64,000 nt of DNA from UBA2883 sp964017965 (GTDB lineage Bacteria; Cyanobacteriota; Vampirovibrionia; Gastranaerophilales; Gastranaerophilaceae): contig CAXHNV010000001.1 of assembly GCA_964017965.1 (NCBI GenBank), positions 558,001-622,000 on the forward strand. Direction: 5' to 3'. The notes under the pieces are model-generated. The model worked only from the letters and a program-made list of their open reading frames with translations. It was not told the DNA's origin and ran no database searches. A program made the translations under genes and the position numbers. Within the stretch, counting starts at the first letter, position 1; each line of letters opens with the position of its first letter. Positions 53,335 to 60,425 of this stretch are shown piece after piece.

Positions 53335-53397
53335 TGTTAAGATATGTAACACAAAATTTAAAGCCTGAAATTAGAAGAAAATAAAAAACTTTATATT
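53335..53397 (+). promoter_or_regulatory. Probable TGTAA-repeat promoter of the Gly/Ser-rich gene
   Basis: TGTTAA at 53335 and TGTAAC at 53345 lie 57 and 47 nt before TATATT at 53392 inside ACTTTATATT. The -38 repeat is degenerate (AAATTT). Confidence 0.5.
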
Positions 53398-53426
53398 AAT
53401 GTAAGTATTAGAGGATATTAAATAAT

Positions 53427-53798
53427 ATGGCACTTGGATTTACTTCGCATTATTCACAATCGGAGCAACCTTTTGGTTCCCTGATATTAAGCAATACAGA
53501 AAATGAAACGGCAGGTTCTGTAGCCTACGGTTCAGATAACGGCAGTTATGGAAGTAGCCTGCTATCCCAAAGTATTGGTGACAGCTACGCGTTTTCTGTA
53601 TCTGTAAGTATAGATTATAGTCAATATGCAACGTTTGTTGCATCAAGTTCGGGCTCTACTGAAACAGCAGGTTCTGTAGCATATTCCGGCGGGTTTAGCG
53701 GCTCGTCAGGTGGTGCATCGTTCTCAGGCGGTTCTGTCTCCTGCTCATCAGGCGGCTCTTCCGGTGGCGGCGGTTGCTCGGCATCGTTCACTTGCTAG
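53427..53798 (+). CDS. Gly/Ser-rich small protein with Cys-containing tail
   Basis: A 123-residue low-complexity protein. ETAGSVAY occurs twice (about 28 and 76), each followed by a Gly/Ser run; the C-terminus is SCSSGGSSGGGGCSASFTC, with three Cys and no other Cys in the protein. No signal peptide. A GAGG lies about 13 nt before the ATG, rather far. It is followed by a strong terminator. A secreted peptide precursor or surface protein is imaginable, but no modification or export genes are adjacent. Confidence 0.65.
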   Translation: MALGFTSHYSQSEQPFGSLILSNTENETAGSVAYGSDNGSYGSSLLSQSIGDSYAFSVSVSIDYSQYATFVASSSGSTETAGSVAYSGGFSGSSGGASFSGGSVSCSSGGSSGGGGCSASFTC

Positions 53799-53813
53799 AA
53801 CTATAAATAGCTT

Positions 53814-53844
53814 AAAAAGCCCTTGCAATCTGCAAGGGCTTTTT
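53814..53844 (+). terminator. Terminator of the Gly/Ser-rich gene
   Basis: 14-bp stem AAAAAGCCCTTGCA / TGCAAGGGCTTTTT with loop ATC; also suits the convergent zinc-ribbon gene. Confidence 0.9.
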
Positions 53845-53845
53845 G

Positions 53846-54112
53846 TTATCCTCTTTGTGCGTCAAAACACGCTTTACATAATATCTCTCTGTCAGGTTTC
53901 GGTTTAAATGGAACCTGTGTCTGAGCTCCACACTTGGTACAAACTGCATCGTAAAGTTTTTTTCTGTTCTTCTGTCTGCGTTTCTTTCTGCATTCTGGGC
54001 ATCTTTTCGGTTTGTTTGTAAGTCCTTTCTCTGCGTAAAATTCCTGTTCTCCCGCTGTGAATACAAATTCAGCCGAACAATCTTCGCAAATCAATGTTTC
54101 GTCTTGGTACAT
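53846..54112 (-). CDS. Zinc-ribbon protein with CxxC-x17-CxxC motif
   Basis: An 88-residue basic protein with four CxxC pairs: CEDC near 9, CPEC near 38, CTKC near 58 and CKAC near 79. Hence two zinc ribbons, separated by a RKKRRQKNRKK basic stretch. The first matches the CxxC-x-CxxC zinc-ribbon family of uncharacterised bacterial proteins; nucleic-acid binding is plausible but unproven. AGGAG lies 7 nt before the ATG. Confidence 0.85.
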   Translation of the reverse strand: MYQDETLICEDCSAEFVFTAGEQEFYAEKGLTNKPKRCPECRKKRRQKNRKKLYDAVCTKCGAQTQVPFKPKPDREILCKACFDAQRG

Positions 54113-54183
54113 GCAGTTTCTCCTAATATAATAAATCGCTCGCCATAGGCATACTTCATTATAGACTTTTTTTCAGAAATTGC

Positions 54184-54214
54184 AAGGGGTTTGCAATATT
54201 ATTGCAAACCCCTT
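54184..54214. terminator. tpiA terminator
   Basis: 13-bp stem AAGGGGTTTGCAA / TTGCAAACCCCTT with TATTA loop, just beyond the tpiA stop on the minus strand. Confidence 0.8.
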
Positions 54215-54237
54215 ATTAATAATTTTTTTTAAGTTAA

Positions 54238-55026
54238 TTATACTGCAACTTTCATTGAGTTAGTGATGATTTCAGTGAAGCTGTCTGCTTTCAAACTTGC
54301 ACCACCGATTAAAGCACCGTCAATATCTGACATTGACATTTGTTCTTCGATAGTTGCAGGTTTTACAGAACCGCCGTAAAGGATTCTGATAGAATCAGCT
54401 GTTTGTGCATCTGATACTTCTGAAACAACTTTTCTAATCATTGCAATAACTCTGTTTGCTTCTGTTGCATCACAAGATTTGCCTGTGCCGATTGCCCAGA
54501 TTGGTTCGTAAGCAATTACTGATTTTGCAATTTCTTCGTTAGATAAACCAGATAATGCTGCTCTGATTTGGCTTGCAATGTGTTCATCAGTTACGCCTGA
54601 TTCTCTTTGTTCTAAAGATTCACCACAACAGATGATTGGTAATAATCCGCCAGCTAAAATAGCTTTTGCTTTCTTGTTAATCATTTCATCGGTTTCTGAG
54701 AAGTATTGTCTTCTTTCAGAGTGTCCGATGATAACATATTTACAACCCATATCTTTTAACATTTCAACAGAAATTTCACCTGTATATGCACCAGATTGTT
54801 CCCAGTGACAGTTTTGCGCTGCTAAAGCAATCTTACCGCATTTGCAGCCTGAAATCATTTCTGATACTACTGCTAATGATGTGAATGTAGGTGCTACAAT
54901 TACTTCAGGTAATTGGTCTGCGCTTATATCGTGTAATACTGATTTAATCCCTGACATAAGTGATTTTGCATCAGCTTGTAATAAATTCATTTTCCAGTTT
55001 CCAGCCATAATTGGACGTCTTGACAT
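54238..55026 (-). CDS. tpiA: Triosephosphate isomerase
   Basis: Interconverts dihydroxyacetone phosphate and glyceraldehyde 3-phosphate. 262 residues. Substrate-binding GNWKMN at the N-terminus, catalytic His in IGHSERRQYF, catalytic Glu in AYEPIWAIGTGK, phosphate-binding RILYGGSVKP. ATG 55026 (MSRRPIMAGNWKMN) is chosen because AAGGAG lies 8 nt before it; an upstream in-frame start lacks support. Monocistronic with its own terminator. Confidence 0.97.
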   Translation of the reverse strand: MSRRPIMAGNWKMNLLQADAKSLMSGIKSVLHDISADQLPEVIVAPTFTSLAVVSEMISGCKCGKIALAAQNCHWEQSGAYTGEISVEMLKDMGCKYVIIGHSERRQYFSETDEMINKKAKAILAGGLLPIICCGESLEQRESGVTDEHIASQIRAALSGLSNEEIAKSVIAYEPIWAIGTGKSCDATEANRVIAMIRKVVSEVSDAQTADSIRILYGGSVKPATIEEQMSMSDIDGALIGGASLKADSFTEIITNSMKVAV

Positions 55027-55119
55027 AGTTGTTTCTCCTTTTTTAGTAACCACAACCAAAGTGTAGAATAAACATGGTTTTCTATCAAGCGCTTTTGTTA
55101 TTAATAAAATATAAAATTC

Positions 55120-55149
55120 TTGACCATATTTTTAAAAAAAAGATATACT
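55120..55149 (+). promoter_or_regulatory. Promoter of glnA
   Basis: TTGACC, 18-nt A/T-rich spacer, TATACT, about 28 nt before the ATG. Confidence 0.55.
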
Positions 55150-55177
55150 TTATTTGAACACATAAAAAGGAGGAAGT

Positions 55178-56542
55178 ATGTCAGATTTTACATACAAAAG
55201 GTTAGACGGTAAAAACTACACGAGTGATGATATTAAGGCTATTATCAAAGAAAAAGGTATCAGATTTATAAAATTACAGTTTGTGGATATTAATGGACAG
55301 GTTAAGAATATGTCAATCCCTGCACAGCATATTGATAAAGTTCTTGCTAACGAGATTATGTTAGACGGTTCTTCTATCAAAGGTTTCAGAAGTATTGAAA
55401 CATCAGACATGTTCTTCTATCCTGATAAAAATACTTTCGAAGTATTACCTTGGAGGGCAGAAGAAGGCTATCAATCAGCAAGAATAATTTGTGATATTTA
55501 TAACGCTGACGGCACACCATTCGAAGGCTGCCCTCGTTGTAACTTAAAAAGAGTTATGAACGAAGCGAAAAAACTTGGGTTCACAATGAATATCGGACCG
55601 GAAGCTGAGTTCTTCCTCTTCTCTAAAGATGAAGACGGTAATATTACTACTTCAACTCAGGATAACGCAGGCTACTATGATGTTGGACCCGAAGATTTAG
55701 GTGAAGACGTTCGTTCAGATATCGTAACAACCTTGCAGGATATGGGATTCGATATCGAAGCTTCTCACCATGAAGTTGCTGACGGTCAGCACGAAGTTGA
55801 TTTTAAATACGCAGATATCTTAACAGCTGCAGATAACGTTGTAACATTCAAAGTTGTTGTTAAAGCAATCGCTGCATTACATTATCTGCATGCAACATTT
55901 ATGCCTAAGCCAATCTTTGGCATTAATGGCTCAGGTATGCACTGTAATGTTTCATTGTTTAAAGACGGCAAAAATGCGTTCTATGATGAAAACGCTGAAT
56001 ACCAGTTATCAGATACAGCAAAATATGCAATCGGCGGTATGCTTAAACACGTAAGAAGTATTACTGCAATCTTGAACCCTACAGTAAACAGTTACAAACG
56101 TTTGGTTCCGGGCTATGAAGCACCTGTTTATCTGGCATGGTCATTAGCAAACAGAAGTGCACTTTTAAGAGTTCCTGCAAAACGCGGTGTTGCAACAAGA
56201 GTTGAACTTCGTTCGCCAGACCCTGCTTGTAACCCTTATCTTGCATTTGCTACTATCCTGGAAGCATGTCTTGACGGTATCAGAAACAAAATTGAACCGC
56301 CTGCTGCTGTAGAATCTAATATTTATAAGTTGTCTACTAAAGAAAGAAAAAGACAAAAAATCGATTCTCTACCGGGTACATTAAAAGAAGCTGTTGACTT
56401 GTTAGACCGTTCTTTAGTTGCTAATGCGGCGTTGGGTCAACATATTATGAACGAGTTTGTAACCGCTAAAGAAAAAGAATGGGATTCGTATAGAACAGCA
56501 GTTACAAAATGGGAACTCGATAAATACTTAGGCAGATACTAA
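55178..56542 (+). CDS. glnA: Glutamine synthetase type I
   Basis: Makes glutamine from glutamate, ammonia and ATP. 454 residues. Signatures: FVDINGQVKNMSIP, the beta-grasp loop LDGSSIKGFRSIETSD, the metal-site GPEAEFFLFS, GINGSGMHCNVSLF, the ATP-site PTVNSYKRLVPGYEAPVYLAWS and RSPDPACNPYLAFA. Length and the GFR arginine fit the GSI-alpha subtype, which is feedback-inhibited rather than adenylylated; the adenylylation Tyr region is absent. AGGAGG precedes the ATG. Followed by a terminator and a G-rich motif. Confidence 0.96.
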   Translation: MSDFTYKRLDGKNYTSDDIKAIIKEKGIRFIKLQFVDINGQVKNMSIPAQHIDKVLANEIMLDGSSIKGFRSIETSDMFFYPDKNTFEVLPWRAEEGYQSARIICDIYNADGTPFEGCPRCNLKRVMNEAKKLGFTMNIGPEAEFFLFSKDEDGNITTSTQDNAGYYDVGPEDLGEDVRSDIVTTLQDMGFDIEASHHEVADGQHEVDFKYADILTAADNVVTFKVVVKAIAALHYLHATFMPKPIFGINGSGMHCNVSLFKDGKNAFYDENAEYQLSDTAKYAIGGMLKHVRSITAILNPTVNSYKRLVPGYEAPVYLAWSLANRSALLRVPAKRGVATRVELRSPDPACNPYLAFATILEACLDGIRNKIEPPAAVESNIYKLSTKERKRQKIDSLPGTLKEAVDLLDRSLVANAALGQHIMNEFVTAKEKEWDSYRTAVTKWELDKYLGRY

Positions 56543-56562
56543 TCTGAACAAGATAAAATGTG

Positions 56563-56593
56563 AAAAAGCAGGTAGTGGGGCTACCTGCTTTTT
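56563..56593 (+). terminator. glnA terminator
   Basis: 13-bp stem AAAAAGCAGGTAG / CTACCTGCTTTTT, loop TGGGG, T-run. Confidence 0.9.
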
Positions 56594-56599
56594 TAATTT

Positions 56600-56621
56600 G
56601 GGGGTTGGGGTGGGGGAGGGG
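56600..56621 (+). other. G-quadruplex-forming motif
   Basis: Four G-runs of 5, 4, 5 and 4 with loops TT, T and A, in otherwise A/T-rich DNA, 7 nt past the glnA terminator T-run. This exceeds the usual G3+N1-7 rule and should fold as a parallel quadruplex in DNA or RNA. Confidence 0.8.
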
Positions 56622-56686
56622 TAATAATTTAAAATATAAATCTGTTTTAATTTGAACTTAAAGAATATTATTAAGTTCTAAATTTT

Positions 56687-56926
56687 TTATATATACCAGC
56701 CTAAAGGAAGTCGAGACATAACTCTGTTAGAAACCCCGAAAGACTCGAGAGGAGTTTCTCCGTATAATATGTGTCTATTACAAAGACCCTTGAATTCGTA
56801 GGTATTATAACCGCCGCCAAAACCAATGTTTCTTAATGTGCAGCAAGGTCTGCTTGTAGCTAAATACGCTGCACCGAATGTTAATGCTCCGAATGCTACG
56901 CCTGTCCAAAAATTTCCGTTACCCAT
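56687..56926 (-). CDS. Hypothetical protein, 79 aa, Gly-rich N-terminus
   Basis: A small protein with a hydrophobic N-terminal segment (FWTGVAFGALTFGAAYLA, about 6-23), a CC pair (RPCCTLRNIGFGGGYN), then a polar tail with YEFKGLCNRHILYG and SRLPLGWYI. Likely membrane-associated. AGGGGA precedes the ATG. Upstream on the minus strand is an ACTTTATATA box without TGTAA repeats. No family recognised. It converges with glnA across the quadruplex motif. Confidence 0.65.
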   Translation of the reverse strand: MGNGNFWTGVAFGALTFGAAYLATSRPCCTLRNIGFGGGYNTYEFKGLCNRHILYGETPLESFGVSNRVMSRLPLGWYI

Positions 56927-57095
56927 TTTAAATATCCCCTAATTTAATCCCCGTACTTATATAAAGTTTTTTGTGTTTCAAGAATTGCCAAAATTGTCTT
57001 TAAATATTAAGTTTTGTAAACATGGATTTGCAGGAAGAAAGTATAGAGGGGTGTAAATCCAGTAGATTCAATAATTGCTGAGAATTCGAAAGTGA

Positions 57096-57123
57096 TTGAC
57101 AATTAAAATTGAGAGTATAAAAT
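57096..57123 (+). promoter_or_regulatory. Promoter of tuf
   Basis: Perfect TTGACA, 16-nt spacer, TAAAAT, with an 84-nt leader to the tuf ATG. The leader holds two AGTTAAACTT direct repeats of unknown meaning. 56927-57095 shows nothing else clear. Confidence 0.65.
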
Positions 57124-57207
57124 ATATAATATGAGTTAAACTTAGAAATAGAGAGTTAAACTTTATAAAGTTAGTAGTATATAGTAAAAGAAAAGGAGAT
57201 TAATCTC

Positions 57208-58416
57208 ATGGCACGTGAAAAGTATGAACGTACGAAACCTCACGTTAACGTCGGTACAGTAGGCCACGTTGACCACGGTAAAACAACATTAACAGCTGCT
57301 ATTACAGCTACATTAGCAGCAGCAGGTCAAGCAGAACTTAAGAAATTCGATGAAATCGATGCTGCTCCTGAAGAAAAAGCTAGAGGTATAACCATCTCTA
57401 CAGCTCACGTAGAATACGAAACAGCTGAAAGACACTACGCACACGTTGACTGTCCTGGTCACGCAGACTATGTTAAAAACATGATTACAGGTGCTGCTCA
57501 AATGGACGGCGCTATCCTTGTAGTTGCTGCAACTGACGGTGCTATGCCTCAAACTCGTGAACACATCCTTCTTGCTAGACAGGTTGGTGTTCCTAACTTG
57601 GTAGTATTCTTAAACAAATGTGATATGGTTGATGATACTGAATTGTTAGAATTAGTTGAAATGGAAGTTAGAGAACTTCTTTCTTCATACGAATTCGACG
57701 GAGACAATATCCCATTCATCCACGGTTCAGCTTTAAAAGCTTTAGAAGCTGTTCAAGCTAACCCTTCTATCGCTCGTGGCGATAACGAATGGACTGATAA
57801 AATTTGGGAATTGATGGATGCTATCGATTCTTACTTCCCAACTCCTGAACGTGATTTGGACAAACCATTCTTGATGCCAGTTGAAGACGTTTTCTCTATC
57901 ACAGGTCGTGGTACTGTTGCTACAGGTAGAGTTGAACGTGGTATCGTTAAAGTTGGTGATGAAGTTGAATTAGTTGGTTTAGGCGAAACTAAGAAAACTA
58001 CAGTTACCGGTGTTGAAATGTTCAGAAAATCTCTTGACCAAGGTCAAGCTGGTGATAACGTTGGTGCGTTGTTACGTGGTGTTGATAAAACTGAAATTCA
58101 ACGTGGTCAAGTTTTGTGTAAACCTGGTTCAATCAAACCTCACACAAAATTCACAGCTAACGTTTACGTTTTGAAAAAAGAAGAAGGCGGACGTCACACT
58201 CCATTCTTCCCTGGTTATAGACCTCAATTCTATATCAGAACAACTGACGTTACTGGTTCTATCAAATTCGACGGCGAAATGGTAATGCCTGGTGATAACG
58301 TAGTTATGGAAGTTGAACTTATCGCTCCTGTAGCTATCGAACAAGGTATGAGATTCGCTATCCGTGAAGGCGGTAGAACAGTTGGTGCTGGTGTTGTAGA
58401 TAAAATTGTTGAGTAA
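57208..58416 (+). CDS. tuf: Elongation factor Tu
   Basis: Delivers aminoacyl-tRNA to the ribosome. 402 residues. G1 GHVDHGKT, G2 RGITIS, G3 DCPGHADYVKNMITGAAQMDGAILVV, G4 NKCD, G5 region SALKALE, and the C-terminal RFAIREGGRTVGAGVV. N-terminal KYERTKPHVNVGTVGHVDHG and KKFDEIDAAPEEKARGIT read as cyanobacterial-like to me. It stands alone here, away from fusA and rps12/7. AAAGGAG precedes the ATG. Confidence 0.98.
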   Translation: MAREKYERTKPHVNVGTVGHVDHGKTTLTAAITATLAAAGQAELKKFDEIDAAPEEKARGITISTAHVEYETAERHYAHVDCPGHADYVKNMITGAAQMDGAILVVAATDGAMPQTREHILLARQVGVPNLVVFLNKCDMVDDTELLELVEMEVRELLSSYEFDGDNIPFIHGSALKALEAVQANPSIARGDNEWTDKIWELMDAIDSYFPTPERDLDKPFLMPVEDVFSITGRGTVATGRVERGIVKVGDEVELVGLGETKKTTVTGVEMFRKSLDQGQAGDNVGALLRGVDKTEIQRGQVLCKPGSIKPHTKFTANVYVLKKEEGGRHTPFFPGYRPQFYIRTTDVTGSIKFDGEMVMPGDNVVMEVELIAPVAIEQGMRFAIREGGRTVGAGVVDKIVE

Positions 58417-58443
58417 TTTTTAAACAACACAAGACATAAATTT

Positions 58444-58478
58444 AAAGGCGGTTAAGGTTTTCCTTAACCGCCTTTTTT
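58444..58478. terminator. Terminator between tuf and the comF-like gene
   Basis: 14-bp stem AAAGGCGGTTAAGG / CCTTAACCGCCTTT, TTTT loop, T-run; bidirectional. Confidence 0.9.
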
Positions 58479-58486
58479 ATTTAATT

Positions 58487-59152
58487 TTAGTTTGGACTTG
58501 AGGTCGCAAAACATAATATATCATCTATACCATTAGCTTGCAGCTCCGATATCATTGATTCAAATGTTGAACCCGTCGTACAGATATCATCTAATATCAG
58601 TACCGGTTTGCCTTCAATAAACTTACTTTTATCAACCTCAAAAGCTTTATGCAGATTCTTTAAACGCTCCGGTCTTGATAATTTATACTGGGCTTTTGTA
58701 TGTTTAACCCTTTTTATCAGCTCATAATTAGGTTCAAACCCGCTAAGGTTACAAAATTCTTCTGCAACCAGTTTCATATGATTATATCCGCGTTGTCGTT
58801 CACGGGTCTTATATAAAGGTACAGGTACTACCTGAAACTCTTTATCTATCCCCATTTCATCACATAATGCCAGAAAATATTCCCACATAAACTTTGCCTG
58901 ATAATAAGCTAAGCTCTTCTGCTTATGGTATTTTATGCCACGAATCATTTTTTGAATAGTCTTTTCATAAATCCCTGCAACATATACATCAGTGCCAAGT
59001 ACCGTTCTATTAACCCTAAGGTCAGAAAATGCAAGAGTGTCATAACATTTTGAGCACATCTTAACGCATTCATAGCTTCGTCCGCAGAAATAACATCGTT
59101 TTTTATAAATATAATCCAATAGTTTATCTATAAGTGTTTTCAAATCTTCCAT
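58487..59152 (-). CDS. ComF-family phosphoribosyltransferase-like protein
   Basis: A 221-residue protein of the ComF/GntX type. An N-terminal zinc finger (CYFCGR ... CSKC, about 19-37) is followed by a PRTase domain with VPVPLYKTRERQRGYNHMKLVAEEF near 110 and the PRPP loop PVLILDDICTTGST near 185. ComF proteins take part in DNA uptake in competent bacteria; other members have unclear roles. No other com genes are in the window. No Shine-Dalgarno; TATAAT lies 8 nt before the ATG. Confidence 0.9.
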   Translation of the reverse strand: MEDLKTLIDKLLDYIYKKRCYFCGRSYECVKMCSKCYDTLAFSDLRVNRTVLGTDVYVAGIYEKTIQKMIRGIKYHKQKSLAYYQAKFMWEYFLALCDEMGIDKEFQVVPVPLYKTRERQRGYNHMKLVAEEFCNLSGFEPNYELIKRVKHTKAQYKLSRPERLKNLHKAFEVDKSKFIEGKPVLILDDICTTGSTFESMISELQANGIDDILCFATSSPN

Positions 59153-59160
59153 TAATATAA

Positions 59161-59166
59161 ATTATA
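59161..59166 (-). promoter_or_regulatory. -10 box near the comF-like start
   Basis: TATAAT on the minus strand, 8 nt before the ATG; leader of at most 1-2 nt. Confidence 0.5.
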
Positions 59167-59222
59167 ACATTAAAAAAAGAGAGTCATTACAGACTCTCTT
59201 TCTTTTATTATATTTATCAATC

Positions 59223-60407
59223 TTAGTGACAAAGTGATAAAAGAACGCCCGCTGCAACGGCAGAACCGATTACACCTGCAACGTTTGGACCCATAGCGTG
59301 CATTAACAAGAAGTTTTGAGGGTTAGCCTCTAAGCCTACTTTGTTAGAAACACGTGCTGCCATAGGTACAGCTGATACACCCGCAGAACCAATCAACGGG
59401 TTAATCTTAGTCTTACTAAACAAGTTCATAATGTGAGCCATAATTACACCTGCTGCTGTTGCTAGTGAGAATGCAATTATACCTAATAACAAGATGAACA
59501 ATGTTTGTACTGTCAAGAACTGGTCTGCAGATAGTTTTGAACCTACTGACAAACCTAAGAATATTGTTACAATATTGATTAAGGCGTTTTGCATAGTGTC
59601 AGAAAGTCTGTCTACAACACCGCATTCTTTACATAAGTTACCGAAACATAATGCACCCAATAGAGGACATGCGCTTGGTAACAAGATTACACATAATAGA
59701 AGAATCACCAATGGGAATACAATCTTTTCTCTTTTTGAAACTTCTCTCAACTGTGTCATCTGGATTTTTCTTTGAGCTTCTGTAGTTAACAACTTCATAA
59801 TAGGTGGTTGAATAACCGGAACCAATGCCATATAAGAGTAAGCTGCAACAGCAATAGGTCCTAAAAGGTTTTCAGCCAACTTAGTTGTAACATAGATAGA
59901 AGTAGGGCCGTCAGCACCACCGATAATACCGATAGATGCTGCTTCAGGCATTGAGAACCCGAATAAACAGTATGCCATAAGCAATGCACCAAAGATACCG
60001 AACTGTGCTGCACCGCCTAAAAGTGCTGTTTTAGGGTTAGCAATCAATGGACCGAAGTCAGTCATAGCACCTACACCCATAAAGATAATCAATGGGAATA
60101 ATCCCTTGTGGATACCTGCTTCAAAGATAATGCCTAAGAAACCTGTAGGGCCTGCGATAGCTTCTCCCGGTGGCATAGGGATGTTTGATAATAATCCGCC
60201 GAATGCGATAGGAACCAATAATAGTGGTTCAAACTGTTTTTTGATACCTAACCATAGTAGGAATAAACAGATTAAAATCATTATCCAGCTGCCGTGCATG
60301 TGTAAGATTTGTTCAAATCCACTCAAAGAAGGGTCAGCAGGTTGAACAAAGTTCATAATACCTGTTGAGTTCCATAGGGATGTTAAACCGTCTTGAATAT
60401 TCATCAT
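59223..60407 (-). CDS. oadB: Na+-translocating decarboxylase beta subunit
   Basis: A 394-residue membrane protein with about nine helices that couples carboxybiotin decarboxylation to Na+ export. Family signatures: NIPMPPGEAIAGPTGFLGI, FPLIIFMGVGAMTDFGPLIANP, GIIGGADGPTSIYVTTKLAE and the C-terminal NPLIGSAGVSAVPMAARVSNKVG. The Asp in GGADGPT is the region implicated in Na+ transport. GGGGGA lies before paired ATGs at 60407 and 60404. Last gene of birA-oadG-oadA-oadB. Confidence 0.94.
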   Translation of the reverse strand: MMNIQDGLTSLWNSTGIMNFVQPADPSLSGFEQILHMHGSWIMILICLFLLWLGIKKQFEPLLLVPIAFGGLLSNIPMPPGEAIAGPTGFLGIIFEAGIHKGLFPLIIFMGVGAMTDFGPLIANPKTALLGGAAQFGIFGALLMAYCLFGFSMPEAASIGIIGGADGPTSIYVTTKLAENLLGPIAVAAYSYMALVPVIQPPIMKLLTTEAQRKIQMTQLREVSKREKIVFPLVILLLCVILLPSACPLLGALCFGNLCKECGVVDRLSDTMQNALINIVTIFLGLSVGSKLSADQFLTVQTLFILLLGIIAFSLATAAGVIMAHIMNLFSKTKINPLIGSAGVSAVPMAARVSNKVGLEANPQNFLLMHAMGPNVAGVIGSAVAAGVLLSLCH

Positions 60408-60425
60408 AATTTAAGTCCCCCTATA

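Noticed and set aside
56927..57020. Minus-strand ACTTTATATA box as a member of the TGTAA regulon
   Set aside because: No TGTnA repeats at 38, 47 or 57 nt upstream on that strand.
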